A stretch of DNA of 64,000 nt, taken from the NCBI RefSeq assembly GCF_002104765.1, contig NZ_NCXM01000003.1, positions 1 through 64,000 on the forward strand. The letters run 5' to 3'. Positions within the stretch are counted from its first letter, which is position 1. Every line of letters begins with the position of its first letter. The notes under the pieces were generated by a model that worked only from the letters and a program-made list of their open reading frames with translations, had not been told where the DNA came from and searched no databases. The position numbers and the translations under genes were made by a program. This DNA is from Mycolicibacterium vulneris (GTDB taxonomy: Bacteria > Actinomycetota > Actinomycetes > Mycobacteriales > Mycobacteriaceae). Of this stretch, positions 54,701 to 64,000 are shown in pieces.

Positions 54701-57700
54701 AGGCTCGCCCGAGAGCTACGAGCGCATCGCATGCCGCGGCGGACTCATCACGGGCAGTGGCGACGCTATCGCGCACTAATTGCGCTGCAACCGGGACGAT
54801 ATCGCGCAATTGGACAGATCCACTTGCCACACGAACAACTTCTGTGAGCGTCGGCCATGACATGAACTGGGCATTCTGTTCACACCACACGGCGAGCTTG
54901 TCGCACATTTCGGGGGCTTCGATGCGTGACAGAATCCGCACGGCAACCCGGGGTAACGCGTTGATGAGAAATCTTGGCGGGTCGTAGTCGGAGTATTTGC
55001 GCATGTGCTCGCCGCGGAGTTGATCGTAGTGACACGCGATCTCGTGCTCAGATCCCACGACCGAAGACACCCAAAGATTCATCCAGCGGCACAGCGGTAC
55101 GACGGTCGTATTGTGTTCGTGAAGCGTTCTGCTACCTCTAACGCCCCGCTCTTTGTCCTTCTCCAGGCGCGGATCGGCAATCGAATCGGGGTCGAGTTGC
55201 GATCCGTTCAAGTGCGAACGAACCGCGAACCCACGCATCAGAGTCGCAGCTTTCGGGCGGTACCACGACGCTACGGCGGAGCCCGGATTATCTGGCAGGT
55301 ACAGATCAAGGATCTGAACGCCCTCTTCGCGTGAGACGGTTCCGAACCGAAACGCCAAAGCCACAATCCAGACAATCCCGTCCAAGCCGGGCAACTCATC
55401 GGAGTAGTCATATTTTCGTCTGGCGACCAGCTCCATAGGCTTGCGATGTCGTCTCAAAGTGGAAAGCAATGTGCGCACGACATCTTCTGGCGCGTCGATG
55501 TCATACTCCCAAAGAGTCTGCGCTACAGCTAATTTCAGATGCTTTGGTCGGCCCTTTCCCCTTACGAGTTCTAACAGGTCGTCGATGCGCCCTACGTCGC
55601 CAAGACGGCGGGCGACGATCAACCCAGCCTCGAACGCGATGGTGAGGGGTTTCCACCGCTCGAGAAATGCGGCGCAGGCGGCAGGGCCGTCAGTGTTCAA
55701 CGCGCCCCAGGCGAGGTCGGCGATGTCACGAATCTCGACACTAGGCGTGTGATCTTCGGTTGACGGCCGGCGAACCCAGGCGGTGGTCCATTCGACTGCA
55801 CCACGTAGGTGGTGTCGTGCGAGATCACGTTGTCCCCTTGCTGTTGCGAGCATGGCTGATTCGCTCACGACGTTCGCACCGGGCCAGTCTCCGGCAAGTG
55901 CTCGTGTGGCGATGAGGTGCTCTTGCAGACTGGGATCAAGAAACTCAGATGCGAGATCCGGGTTGTCGCGGATGAGCTTCAATCGACGACCATGCCCCGC
56001 GGCCAGCTTGCCTGCATTGAGCGCTAGCCGAGCAGCGGCGAGTTCGTTGCCGCCACGCAGCGCGCCTTTGAGTGCAACCTGCACTGTATGTTGCGCTATC
56101 TCGTATCTCTCGAGATCCGATTGGTTATATGAAAGTTGCTGGCCTTCAGCGCGATGTGCCAGATTCAGTGCTAAATCGATGAGTGCATCGATGCGGCCTG
56201 CCTCCAGTAATAGGTCGGGAAGCGATGTCGCGAGATACGGGTCATCGTCAGCAAGTTGCATCACACGATCGAGGAACTCATTTAGCCTCGTACCGGTGGG
56301 GCGGCAATTCTCGTGAAACCAGGTTTCGGTTGGCTCGTCGCGAAACTGCACGGCGCCTGAGTCGATGAGTAGCGGTCGGCCTAAGTCTGAGACGAAGCTC
56401 TCGACGAGTGGTTCAGGTACTCCGGCGACCGCGGCTAGCACTTGGGTTGGGATCATTGGCCGCAGCGCTGCAAGCGCTTCGCATAGACGATCGACCTCGT
56501 GCGGCGCGTTGCTATGTGCATCGCGCGCGTTTTCGATCGCATCACGAATCGACTTGTATATGATGGTTTCTGGAGTTTGGTCGAGACCTCCGAGATCGCT
56601 GAGCGCCTGCTGCACTGACGCTTTCGAGGCAAGTGCTGCTGCCTGCGCTCGCGGATGTCCCCGCGTAATCCGGTGGAATTCGGCTATGTCGCCGCCGGGA
56701 ACCGAAAGGAATCGAGTCCGCAGAAATCGTGCCGTTTCCTGCAAAGAGAAGCCTTTCAGCTCACGGGTCACTGCGCTGGGGGGCGGATTGAGCAAGTCCA
56801 GCCGCTCTGTGCGGCAGAACAGCACTAGGCGGCAGTTGGCCGGCATCGATTCACGCAGCAGGCCTGACACGAACGATCTTGTGCCGGTGTCTCGAGCGAC
56901 CAATGCTGCATTATCCGCAGCATCGACAGCGATTGTGACTAGCGATCGTGGCTCGCGCTTCGCAAGTAAGTTACAGGCTTGCTCGATGCGCTGACGAAAA
57001 ATTCGAAAGTAGTCGTTGTCGCTGGCCGTTGGCGACGGCAGAACGAGATCGCTTAGGCCCTTGGCCGCCAGCTCGTTGCAGATTTGGACGAGCGCATGGC
57101 GGGCTTCGTGCCTCGGGCTACTGGGGCGCCGATATGTGCCGTTTCCGAAACAGTCGTAGACCACCGTAGTGGAGCCGGTGGGCATGAATGCTCCGAAGGC
57201 GTGCGCGAGCACGCTCTTGCCGACACCCCCCGTCGCGTGACCGATCACTGCAGACGAGTCGTTGCTTTCTGTCACCGTTGCCGCGAAGGCATGGAACTGA
57301 TCAGTTTCAAGAAGATCTTCAGGAGAAGAAAACAGATTCGGAGCGGGCAGGATTTGGTCCTCGGTGACCTTCAACGCGGCGAGGACGTCGTGTCGTGTCG
57401 CGAAATTCCTCGCCGAATATTCAGATGTGGCTCGAACGGCAATCATTTCCTTGAGGAGGACGTAGCCATCGGTCGGCGCTCCGGGGAGGTAGCCGCTCAC
57501 CTGGCGCTCGAGTTGACCACGTTGATCGATCAAGCCGCGCTCGGCGTCCTCAAGTAGAAATTTTTCGAGGAAGTCAGCTACCCGGTCGTCGCCAACGATT
57601 GGCGCAACTAATCTTGATATATATGAGATGTCTCGGCTCGCCTTGCGATTCGGCCCGCCAGAACCTTCGCGCAAGGCGGCTAACGCCCTGTGTATCTCAG

Positions 57701-58094
57701 GCTTGGCGGGCCGGTTCGTCGTCAGTATGTAGGTCGTCCGCCCGATCCTGGAAGGATGTTCGTCCCGAATGGCAGCGTACTTCTTTGCGAAGCCGACCAA
57801 CGTCTTCTTCATCCAGGAGGCGGTCCACTGACTGTGATCGTTGACGGTCGAGTGCTTGAATTGCCGATAGATGACCTGTTCAGCAGTGGCAAGGTTTTTC
57901 GTGCCGTAGTACTCAGCTATGTCGATGACTTCTTCGCCGCCCCCGGACTGGGTGTCCGCAGCGGACGTGCCTTCGACGGCGATCATCACCATGCGGCTGG
58001 TCGGGTCAAGCATGGACAGCGATCTCCGTGCCGCCCAGACGTAGTGAAATTGATCGCCGTCGCGACTCGGGCGTACGTACTCAGCGGAGTCCAT
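51720..58094 (-). CDS. Giant Cap4-like nuclease-STAND NTPase, Avs-like
   Basis: A protein of about 2,124 residues from ATG 58094 (TTG 58097 also possible). Residues 10-230 resemble a Cap4/DUF4297 PD-(D/E)xK nuclease: GDQFHYVWAARRSL, IAVEG (Glu42), and VIYRQFK (Gln79, Lys81). Residues about 265-560 form a STAND NTPase with P-loop GHATGGVGKS (286-295), a Walker B strand VTIAVDAADN (387-396) and an arginine-rich FCRTERLDLL. From about 600 to the end there are repeated alpha-helical (TPR-like) segments, with a beta-rich C-terminus. This is the layout of Avs (AVAST) sensors that bind phage proteins and switch on their nuclease. The subtype is not resolved. Confidence 0.85.
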   Translation of the reverse strand: MDSAEYVRPSRDGDQFHYVWAARRSLSMLDPTSRMVMIAVEGTSAADTQSGGGEEVIDIAEYYGTKNLATAEQVIYRQFKHSTVNDHSQWTASWMKKTLVGFAKKYAAIRDEHPSRIGRTTYILTTNRPAKPEIHRALAALREGSGGPNRKASRDISYISRLVAPIVGDDRVADFLEKFLLEDAERGLIDQRGQLERQVSGYLPGAPTDGYVLLKEMIAVRATSEYSARNFATRHDVLAALKVTEDQILPAPNLFSSPEDLLETDQFHAFAATVTESNDSSAVIGHATGGVGKSVLAHAFGAFMPTGSTTVVYDCFGNGTYRRPSSPRHEARHALVQICNELAAKGLSDLVLPSPTASDNDYFRIFRQRIEQACNLLAKREPRSLVTIAVDAADNAALVARDTGTRSFVSGLLRESMPANCRLVLFCRTERLDLLNPPPSAVTRELKGFSLQETARFLRTRFLSVPGGDIAEFHRITRGHPRAQAAALASKASVQQALSDLGGLDQTPETIIYKSIRDAIENARDAHSNAPHEVDRLCEALAALRPMIPTQVLAAVAGVPEPLVESFVSDLGRPLLIDSGAVQFRDEPTETWFHENCRPTGTRLNEFLDRVMQLADDDPYLATSLPDLLLEAGRIDALIDLALNLAHRAEGQQLSYNQSDLERYEIAQHTVQVALKGALRGGNELAAARLALNAGKLAAGHGRRLKLIRDNPDLASEFLDPSLQEHLIATRALAGDWPGANVVSESAMLATARGQRDLARHHLRGAVEWTTAWVRRPSTEDHTPSVEIRDIADLAWGALNTDGPAACAAFLERWKPLTIAFEAGLIVARRLGDVGRIDDLLELVRGKGRPKHLKLAVAQTLWEYDIDAPEDVVRTLLSTLRRHRKPMELVARRKYDYSDELPGLDGIVWIVALAFRFGTVSREEGVQILDLYLPDNPGSAVASWYRPKAATLMRGFAVRSHLNGSQLDPDSIADPRLEKDKERGVRGSRTLHEHNTTVVPLCRWMNLWVSSVVGSEHEIACHYDQLRGEHMRKYSDYDPPRFLINALPRVAVRILSRIEAPEMCDKLAVWCEQNAQFMSWPTLTEVVRVASGSVQLRDIVPVAAQLVRDSVATARDESAAACDALVALGRASYRLDPNEGREHFHEALKISEHAGDDLYERWRTFTLLAKHFGRRSSPDDERAQRLLRIAECVMPYMGDGIWAADPLMIAGTLSPIEAIAGASRWRDRCVADIDAISVAFASRDSDAELEPTIALAFAALSERVPRVHWLTAAFRSAPERGALIAKAFGDFERSTPRSDEDYAEIDAAAAQAAVDLGGTKYDPIYRAVRKPVRLDGFTSRDWFSTGASGSSPYLNVAESHEELDFRSAEVWNSALRSARGNVSRGSSDDVIDAALSGPTVDLAEVLAAFRGSDEFNLFDCNRVLGRLKSINYLPLALRGEARALCEVVLERFPRQLTCARYEPLDLDVLARLTGWDADQFIGDALERLGKLPDRLSSDECYSLATRLSDRLDDNGVAEVFDECASLFGDVVSECSTDDRGEAAALQPKTVTEAVAAFLWAALGDPRAEVRWRAAHAVDLLLQFGELPMAIALFAAATDSRWLSGFVDPRLVFYRKHALQWLLFAMAHASQARAELVTVAIFEPLLRTLLLDQPPHVVMQHSARHCVRSLHSAGLIRWSQKEMDYIATIGTPVAEVNEDLDFKYRRVLTLSDLLTVEASDGDLSACIAEFDDDESMQEYPGDNEFRYFIDFRDDWCAPLGDAFGLHRDAVERLVGDLAGAEAGDGAGRLPTQDARRELGLYEGPTKAYRSDWPSSDDLGFYGAIHAISELAGRLVRRLPVVRRYDEGDDEYQRFLSKHRVTRGDGRWLSDRRDLAPPVKAIGEFSSTDSSVRDDDWLFAVRRDDFEEILEPSATTIMVWGKREVVTRSRSLDSHVRSALIDPVVAESFLRAVRSAQSTTPLSLPAAGDYESSKAGRFSLKGWIRDGGASTGRDAQDPFAGRIGYPPARPCDEVVAMYGLRGDEDLRSWTRGDRAVMHSVVWDDREEVSQSEMVGSSGDELVIDRGFLAELIACERRLLLVQVTIHPFSHHERRSYRDHLDEDNVSYVESSTMYYVIGKDGLRIEL

Positions 58095-58156
58095 CAAGCT
58101 AGATTACGAAGCGCGACAATCCGAAAGCCGCTGAACTCGATAGTTCATGCCGATCT

Positions 58157-58447
58157 TCAGGGTTGCGAGAATCTCCACAGTTGAGATCCGCGATGGCTGA
58201 TCGCGACGATGCTGTATCGAATATCCGAGTTTGGCCAAGATACCTTCCGGTAAACGACAAAAATATTTGCCGCCAGATCCCTGGCCATATACGCCTTGGC
58301 TACGGGCACAGGCGGATCTTCAGCGAAGTCATCAGACTGCATTTCGTTTACGAGATCGAGGACAGCCCGCTGCTCCTCGCTAGATAGACCCAGCAGGACG
58401 CCCAGAGTGCCACCCGAGAACGACACACGCGACCGCTGTGCTCGCAC
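58157..58447 (-). CDS. Small orphan protein, possibly RelE-like
   Basis: A 96-aa frame from GTG. The C-terminal half (AKAYMARDLAANIFVVYRKV, then IRYSIVAISHRG) resembles the strand pattern of RelE/ParE-type toxins, but no catalytic residue set can be claimed. The same frame stays open and protein-like upstream (LSREGLTIANEEQFEQEVRA) without a start codon, so the gene may be beheaded. It lies 62 bp from the Avs-like start. No antitoxin is seen. Confidence 0.4.
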   Translation of the reverse strand: MRAQRSRVSFSGGTLGVLLGLSSEEQRAVLDLVNEMQSDDFAEDPPVPVAKAYMARDLAANIFVVYRKVSWPNSDIRYSIVAISHRGSQLWRFSQP

Positions 58448-59055
58448 TTCCTGTTCGAACTGCTCTTCGTTGGCGATAGTTAGCCCCTCGCGCGAAAGCC
58501 TCGGCGTCTGAATTTTTCTGGTTCTGAGGCTACCCGCCCAACAGACTTTCTCTTCCCTAATCTCGAGTGATGGCCCGGACAGGAGCTATGCACCGGCAAC
58601 GCCTCAGCTACTATTAGGTGGCTGGATTGAGCCCGGTAACACCGGGTCTGGCACTGCTCATGGTTGCGGTGGCTGTAATGCTCTACGTCACACCAGCGCT
58701 CGTGTCTCGTCTCCGAGACGGCAAGCGAAAGGAGGCAATGCGTATGAACGGTGACTGCAATGAGAGTCAGATGCTTATCGCATCTACAACTGTTACATCA
58801 GCTCTGATGACAAACATCGCTGCCGCAGCTGTAGTGCCGGGCTGAGTCCAGCAAACTCGCACATTGGATGCCTGTCAGATCTGGCTCATTTGGTCAGAAT
58901 CCGATTCGTCACGCGGCGACCACATGAGCGACGGGCGCCGATGGTGAACCGGACCGCCGCTCAGACAACGACAACTCGAGTTGGTAAGCCGATAATTCCG
59001 AGATGCGTCACTGGGCGCAGCGGGGGTCGCGGCAATCCCGACGAGATGGCTCTGC
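58448..59055. other. Gap without a supported gene
   Basis: It contains the untranslatable upstream continuation of the 58157 frame and a GTG frame at 58618-58845 (75 codons, hydrophobic N-terminus ALLMVAVAVMLYV). That one has no ribosome site and could be a small membrane peptide. Nothing else is recognised. Confidence 0.35.
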
Positions 59056-60279
59056 TCAACGCGAGCCGACCTCGCGGGAGATCTCAACGATCTGCCCGCG
59101 GATCGCCCAGCACTTATCGACCGGTTCGGCTGGCAACAGTTCGCCGGCCAAGCACCAGTGATCGCCGGGGTTCCAGGTGCCGGCCGGTCGGTGCGGTCGG
59201 ACCAGTTGCGGCACCGTGCCGAGCACCGCGCGCTGTTCGTCGCTCAGATAGTGGGCGATTTCGGTGCTTGGCGCCGGCAGCGCGGTCGCAAGTCGGGCCG
59301 CGACATCGGCGAGGACGGCGGTGTCGGTGTGGGCCTGGAAGGAGGCGATCACGCCATCGAGGATGTTTTTCATCTTCAGGTCCGGCCGCGGCTCTCCGAC
59401 GGTATGCGGCGATCGGATCGTCACTGTGACGGCAAATGGTGTGCCGGCGCGCAGCGGTATCGGAGCCACGGTGGCGGTGTGGTTGCGCTTTAGTGCCAGC
59501 CACACCTGGGCGACCCTCCGATCTTCGGGGAAGGCGCCGAGCTCGACCCAGTCGAACGACGCCAGCTCTCGCACTGCGTGCCATCGTTTGAAGCCTGCGG
59601 ATGCTGGTTGTAGCTCGTAGCGGTAGTAGAACGGATAGTCGGCGCCGTCGCTGGCGGGTGGAACTTTGGTGCCTTGTTCGAAGCGGATTCCGTTCGCTCC
59701 CGCTGTTTTGAAGGCGTCGATGTTGTACAGCAGGAGGTTTTCGACGTCCGAGTCGTCGGGTCTGTCGCCGACGAAGGTGGCGTGCAAGATCTGCCCGGCG
59801 GAGGGCTTCAGCTTCCGGAGCAGCGTGCGCAGGTCGTTGCGCAGATCGTGTTGCCACGGTGGACGCGCGGCACCGTAGCGGAGGTAGTCATCGGCCCAAG
59901 CCTGAACGGCACGGCACTGTGTGGTCGGGCCCTCGGTGCGGGCGCGGCCCTCGGGAAGCGGCGCCTTGGCGTGGCGGCGAACTGCCGCGGCCGGGCGGGC
60001 CGGCTGAGCGCGGTAGCAGGAGCCGCATGGCGGCGGCAACGGAAGCGTGTGTTCGGCCGCCCACTGCTCGAGCTCGGCCACCTCGACGGCGCAGACCTTT
60101 GTGTACGAGCCGGTCGCGGACTTACCTCGACGAGGGGCGATGTGGGAGCAGGGGGCGTGGTGCACCTTCGCCTCGGTGGGACTGTGGCTGGCTGCAATGT
60201 TGAGCACATAGCCGGTGCGATGGGTTGCCAGCCATGTCGCGTAGCCGCGGTCGTCGTTGCGGAACTCATGTGCTGCCAC
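59056..60279 (-). CDS. Hypothetical protein with Cys-containing N-terminal domain
   Basis: A 407-aa protein. The N-terminal 90 residues (GYATWLATHRTGYVLNIAAS, VHHAPCSHI, YTKVCAVEVAELEQWAAEH, CGSCY) match, from memory, a domain seen at the N-terminus of various actinobacterial nuclease-linked proteins, with four Cys that could bind a metal. The rest is beta-rich without a motif I can name. The GTG at 60279 is chosen over longer frames because AGGA precedes it. It is divergent from jetA, 98 bp away, and could be part of the same defence locus. Function unknown. Confidence 0.65.
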   Translation of the reverse strand: MAAHEFRNDDRGYATWLATHRTGYVLNIAASHSPTEAKVHHAPCSHIAPRRGKSATGSYTKVCAVEVAELEQWAAEHTLPLPPPCGSCYRAQPARPAAAVRRHAKAPLPEGRARTEGPTTQCRAVQAWADDYLRYGAARPPWQHDLRNDLRTLLRKLKPSAGQILHATFVGDRPDDSDVENLLLYNIDAFKTAGANGIRFEQGTKVPPASDGADYPFYYRYELQPASAGFKRWHAVRELASFDWVELGAFPEDRRVAQVWLALKRNHTATVAPIPLRAGTPFAVTVTIRSPHTVGEPRPDLKMKNILDGVIASFQAHTDTAVLADVAARLATALPAPSTEIAHYLSDEQRAVLGTVPQLVRPHRPAGTWNPGDHWCLAGELLPAEPVDKCWAIRGQIVEISREVGSR

Positions 60280-60377
60280 GGGTTCATCCTGCCGCGCGAT
60301 CCGCATTTCGTGACACTGGCTGTCAGCGGGACCGGGATAATGGTGGACGCACACGGACCGAGACGGGGAGGCGGCCA

Positions 60378-61826
60378 ATGAGTGGCTCCGGGGTCGGTGA
60401 GCTGTTCACGTCGAATGAGTCGCTGCAGGATGCGCCGGCGGTGCGGCTGTTCGCCGCCAAGAATTTGGCTTCCTACGTGACGTTGATGGAACGGCACCTG
60501 GATGGCAGCGCGAAAATCACTGAGGCAGAACTTGTCTCGCGTATCGAGCAGGATTTAGCCGAGGTGGGGCTGCCGGATCAGACTGGCTTGGGGCTGATCA
60601 AATGGTGGGCCAGTTCAGGGTGGTTGAACCGGGTCTCCGATGGCACTGGTCAGGCCGCGCAGAACGTGTGCTCCCTGACTGAGGATGCCCGAAGCGTGCT
60701 GGCGTTTCTGCGGCGGCAGCGGCGCGCGGACAGCGTGGCAACCGGTGGGTCGATGGTCAGTATTGCCAGTGGTCTCAAGCGGATCGCCTCGCAGCTCGAC
60801 GGCGATCCCGAACGGATCCGCATCGACCTCGAGGAGCAGATCGAGGCGCTCTACCGCCAGCTCGAGGACCTCGCCGAGGGGCGGCGACCCCAGCCCAATC
60901 TGGTCGACCTCGCCGATGAAGGACGGGCGATTGCCTATCAGATGGAGCAGATCATTACCGATATCGTGCGTTACGGCGGGATGCAGAACGAGATCACCAC
61001 GGCGTTGATCGAAGGTCCCGAGGATTCCGACACCGCGTTTCGGGACCGGTCGCGGCGGCTGTTCACTGACTACGAGGCGCTGTTCGATTCCCGGGAGAGG
61101 GCTTCCTACACCGCTTTCACCCGGATGGTGCAAGACCCGGATCAGCGGGCCCGGTTGCGCTCGGATATCACCACCGTCGTTGAATCGCTGCCCGACCTTG
61201 ACGCCAGTCTGCGCGAGGTCATGGTGCAGTTCTTCCCTCGGGTCGCCGAGCAGATCGGTGAGGTGATCCGGATCGAGCAACGCTGCGCGCTGCGGATCAA
61301 ACGGTTTTTTGCGGCCGGCACCGCCGAGCAGGCACGCGGGTTGGCTCGCCAGATCAATGAAGCCATCGGTGTGGGGCATGCGTTGTTGAGGCAGTCGGTG
61401 GTCGACTCCCCTACCCGAGCGGAGTTGCCGATCGGGCGTTCAGCGTTGACCAGTGTGGGTGCGATCGCTTTCGATATTCAGGATCCCTCGCCGCCGCGCC
61501 CGGCGCGGCAGGCCGAAGCCACCGCTGACCTGAGCGGGTTCACCGGTCTGGCCAGCCAGGTCGACATTCCGCAACTGACTGAACTGGTGAACACCGCCGT
61601 GCAGGCGGGGCCGGTGTCGTTGCCGGAGATGATCGGCATGGTTGATGCACCGTACCTCGGTGATGTGGTGGTGTTGTGGGCGTTGGCGGTGCGCCAAGAC
61701 CCCGACGCCGCGGCCTCGGCGGCAGCGTCGCGGGTGCGGTTCCGATCGCGCGACGGGGTCGACCGGGAAATTGAGGTGCCGGCGTTGATGTTTCGTGACC
61801 GAGCGGCCAGCGCAGGCGGGCTATGA
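60378..61826 (+). CDS. jetA: Wadjet JetA (DUF3375)
   Basis: A 482-aa protein, from ATG 60378 behind GGGGAGG. N-terminal winged-helix-like part ([28 protein letters not shown]), long helices in the middle ([20 protein letters not shown]) and a C-terminal part with [11 protein letters not shown] and EIEVPALMF. This is the DUF3375 kleisin-like subunit of Wadjet, the SMC-type complex that recognises and cuts circular plasmid DNA. It overlaps jetB by 4 bp. It acts in the cytoplasm with JetB, JetC and JetD; jetD is not in the window. Confidence 0.88.
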   Translation: MSGSGVGELFTSNESLQDAPAVRLFAAKNLASYVTLMERHLDGSAKITEAELVSRIEQDLAEVGLPDQTGLGLIKWWASSGWLNRVSDGTGQAAQNVCSLTEDARSVLAFLRRQRRADSVATGGSMVSIASGLKRIASQLDGDPERIRIDLEEQIEALYRQLEDLAEGRRPQPNLVDLADEGRAIAYQMEQIITDIVRYGGMQNEITTALIEGPEDSDTAFRDRSRRLFTDYEALFDSRERASYTAFTRMVQDPDQRARLRSDITTVVESLPDLDASLREVMVQFFPRVAEQIGEVIRIEQRCALRIKRFFAAGTAEQARGLARQINEAIGVGHALLRQSVVDSPTRAELPIGRSALTSVGAIAFDIQDPSPPRPARQAEATADLSGFTGLASQVDIPQLTELVNTAVQAGPVSLPEMIGMVDAPYLGDVVVLWALAVRQDPDAAASAAASRVRFRSRDGVDREIEVPALMFRDRAASAGGL

Positions 61827-62569
61827 GCACGCATCTGGACAATTTCAACTTCGACGACCTGCCCGACGTCGACGTCGATGCCTCGGTTGCCGATGCGGTT
61901 CGGGTGCCACGCTTTGACGGCGACGTCAGCGAATTGTCCAACCAGGCGTGCTGGGCGTTGCAAAACCTGCTGACCCGCCGCTACTTGACCAAGCAGGACT
62001 CCCCTGAGCGGTGGGCGTGGCTGCTGGAGCACCGCAAAGTGCTGGCGTCACGGTTGTGTGAGCTTGATCTGCGGCTACGGATCCACGACGACCTCGAGGT
62101 CGCCTACGCCGAACCGGCTTTGCTAGACAGCCCAAATCAGCACAGCCGCAGGGTGTTACGCCGCGAACCGATGGGCACCTATGCCTCAATCGTGGCGTTG
62201 CATTTGGCCAAGATCATGCGCACCTCACACGACGAGCATGTGCTGATCAGCAAGGCCGACATCCACGACCTTTTCGCCAACGTCAGGCATAGGGTCGATC
62301 GCGACGAAGCCATGCTGCGCAACCGCATCGACGAGGCCATCACCAAGCTGGTCAAAACGCAGATCTTGCTGCGCACCCGCGACGACGACGACACCTACGC
62401 CACCAGCCCGGTGATCCTGGCGATCATGACCGGACAGATGGTCGACGAACTCAGCAAGGAATTCGAGCAGCTACTTACCCGCGGCGCTGATCGCGACGCC
62501 GCCGAGACCGCAGCCGACGATGAGGGCACGCTGATCGACGACGGGGAGGGCCGCGACGATGACGACTAG
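61823..62569 (+). CDS. jetB: Wadjet JetB (DUF4194)
   Basis: A 248-aa DUF4194 protein. N-terminal acidic stretch ([14 protein letters not shown]), core with [20 protein letters not shown] and winged-helix segments ending in [18 protein letters not shown], then an acidic tail. JetB is the kite-type regulatory subunit that pairs with JetA in the plasmid-cleaving Wadjet complex. Overlaps jetA by 4 bp and jetC by 11 bp, so all are co-translated. Confidence 0.87.
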   Translation: MSTHLDNFNFDDLPDVDVDASVADAVRVPRFDGDVSELSNQACWALQNLLTRRYLTKQDSPERWAWLLEHRKVLASRLCELDLRLRIHDDLEVAYAEPALLDSPNQHSRRVLRREPMGTYASIVALHLAKIMRTSHDEHVLISKADIHDLFANVRHRVDRDEAMLRNRIDEAITKLVKTQILLRTRDDDDTYATSPVILAIMTGQMVDELSKEFEQLLTRGADRDAAETAADDEGTLIDDGEGRDDDD

Positions 62570-64000
62570 CTCGCCGGCGCGGCAGGTGTGGCTGTCTCGG
62601 CTGCAGGTCATCAACTGGGGTGTGTTCGACGGCTATCACGACCTGCACCTCAGCCGCAACGGCACGTTGATCACCGGCGCCTCGGGAAGCGGGAAATCCT
62701 CACTGCTGGACGCGGTCTCGCTGGCATTCCTGGCGGCGTCGCGGCGGAACTTCAACGCCTCAAGCGACAGCACCGCGGCCGGATCCAACCTAGGTAAGCG
62801 CACCGTCGACAAATACATTCGCGGACTGTGGGGTGAGCGCCAGGAGGCCGGCGAACGCGCCAAGCCGATGTATCTGCGTGGCAGCGGGCCGGCCTGGTCA
62901 GCGGTGGCGATCACCTACACCGGCAGCGACGACACCGTCATCACCGGGCTGGTCCTGAAATGGCTGGCCGCGGGTGCCGACACCGACGCCTCAAGCTCTT
63001 ATCACCTGATCAACGCCGACGCCGACATCCTCGAACTGTGTAACACGTGGCGCGACAAGAACTACGCCCGCAGCGTGTTCGAATCGGCCGGCTGGCGCGG
63101 CAAGCGCGATAACGAACGCTGGTACCTCGACCAGCTGTACACCAGGATCGGCATCCACGGCTCGACGGCCGCCCTGCAGCTGCTGGGCAAGGCTAAATCG
63201 CTGAAAAGCGTGGGCGGGCTGGAGCAGTTCGTCCGCGACTACATGCTCGACACCCCGGAGAGCATCACCGGGATCCGTGATGCGGTCGAAGCGATCACCC
63301 CGCTGGTCGATGCCCGTAAAGCGTTAGGGGTGGCGCAGTCCAAACGTCGGGTCCTTGGCGACATCGAGATCATCCACGACCGCTACGTGACCGAGTCCGC
63401 GCAGTTGGCCAGCATTGGCATCGTCGACAAACAGATGGTGCATGACTGGGTCGACGAGCTGCGCCTGGCCGCCATCGGACCCGAGGTCAGCGTGCTGGAC
63501 GCCGACATCGAGCAGATCGGCGCCGAGCGCGATGAGTTGAATTCGAAAAACAGGGTGCTGGTCCGCACCCGTGACGAACTCACCGCCCGCATCGCAAAGG
63601 CTGGGTCAGGTTTGTCAACGCTGCGCCACGAACTCGCGGTGGCCGAAGACCGCGCCGACACGACTTCGCGGCGCCGCCATGACTACGACACCCAGATCTT
63701 CGACCTGGGTTGGGCCGCGCCCCAGGTGCAGTCCGCCGACGATTTCGACACCATGCGCGCCATGGCGCAGACCGAAATCGTGCGGATCGCCGAGGAGCTC
63801 AAGGCGCTGCGGGAACGGCTGGCCAACGAGGAGGGTCCGCGACGTGTAGCAGCGCGTGACCAGATGACGGCCGCCCGCGAGGAACTCGCCCGCGTTGAGC
63901 GGCTCGGCACATCGGTACCGGCCAACGAAGACCGCATCCGCGGAGAGATCGCGGCGGCGCTCGGCGCCCCGGCCAAGCAGTTGCGGTATGTGTGCGAGCT
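62559..64000 (+). CDS. jetC: Wadjet JetC (SMC/SbcC-like ATPase), partial
   Basis: The first about 480 residues; the gene runs off the window. It has an RecF/SMC-type head: [21 protein letters not shown]-loop GASGSGKSS (40-48), then long coiled-coil segments ([29 protein letters not shown]). The ATP motor that extrudes DNA loops in Wadjet. GGGGAGGG precedes the ATG. The Walker B and signature motif are beyond base 64000, as should be jetD. Confidence 0.9.
   Translation, partial: MTTSSPARQVWLSRLQVINWGVFDGYHDLHLSRNGTLITGASGSGKSSLLDAVSLAFLAASRRNFNASSDSTAAGSNLGKRTVDKYIRGLWGERQEAGERAKPMYLRGSGPAWSAVAITYTGSDDTVITGLVLKWLAAGADTDASSSYHLINADADILELCNTWRDKNYARSVFESAGWRGKRDNERWYLDQLYTRIGIHGSTAALQLLGKAKSLKSVGGLEQFVRDYMLDTPESITGIRDAVEAITPLVDARKALGVAQSKRRVLGDIEIIHDRYVTESAQLASIGIVDKQMVHDWVDELRLAAIGPEVSVLDADIEQIGAERDELNSKNRVLVRTRDELTARIAKAGSGLSTLRHELAVAEDRADTTSRRRHDYDTQIFDLGWAAPQVQSADDFDTMRAMAQTEIVRIAEELKALRERLANEEGPRRVAARDQMTAAREELARVERLGTSVPANEDRIRGEIAAALGAPAKQLRYVCE

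Noticed and set aside
46034-58094. Treating the MBL gene and the Avs-like gene as one AVAST type 1 system
   Set aside because: Type 1 AVAST includes an MBL protein, but here the MBL gene is coupled to a PRTase-like gene and separated from the STAND gene by a gene pair and a repeat, and no protease gene was seen. Left open only as a check.
1-64000. tRNA, rRNA or other stable RNA genes
   Set aside because: The intergenic regions were read for cloverleaf-like segments and none was convincing.

Overview
The window looks like chromosome of a nontuberculous Mycobacterium or a very close relative. It is GC-rich and uses many GTG starts. It is dense in acyl-CoA dehydrogenases, FadD-type acyl-CoA synthetases, crotonases, short-chain dehydrogenases (SDRs) and cytochromes P450, with a membrane adenylate cyclase of the mycobacterial HAMP type and a small secreted protein of mycobacterial appearance. 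All functions below are read from protein motifs and context; no database search was possible.

Bases 1-24,000: the 5' end of mmsA, a class III cyclase, two tandem P450s, a putative DUF4062/TIR-like protein, an NHL propeller protein, a thiolase, a FadD remnant, an amidohydrolase with a one-cluster ferredoxin, SDRs, an HSL-type hydrolase, two acyl-CoA dehydrogenase gene pairs, a DUF35-thiolase fusion (Ltp2-like aldolase), then an amidohydrolase-P450-FadD operon. This reads as a catabolic island for a branched, cyclic or isoprenoid-like acid: CoA activation, dehydrogenation by two-gene acyl-CoA dehydrogenases, hydration, SDR oxidation and thiolytic or aldolytic cleavage.

Bases 24,000-45,600: a secreted small protein, Dps and MarR with strong palindromes, then a long minus-strand operon (DapA-family aldolase, two acyl-CoA dehydrogenases, crotonase, SDR, FadD, frameshifted thioesterase, crotonase). 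Next come an SDR and a CoA-transferase, a TetR with an alpha/beta hydrolase, an aldehyde dehydrogenase divergent from an SDR, an IS110-type transposase scar beside a beheaded SDR, and a three-hydrolase operon divergent from a TetR.

Bases 41,000-64,000 (accessory and defence part): about 90-bp palindromic repeats occur in three same-orientation copies (41151, 45858, 50825) plus fragments, and they bound successive gene blocks. The block between the last two copies holds a translationally coupled metallo-beta-lactamase-fold gene and phosphoribosyltransferase-like gene, opposite a soluble plus membrane protein pair. I assign none of these four to a described system. Beyond the last copy lie a giant (about 2,124 aa) nuclease-STAND protein resembling Avs (AVAST) sensors with a small overlapping partner gene, a small orphan ORF, a cysteine-containing actinobacterial protein of unknown function, and divergently from it the Wadjet genes jetA, jetB and the start of jetC, cut by the window end.
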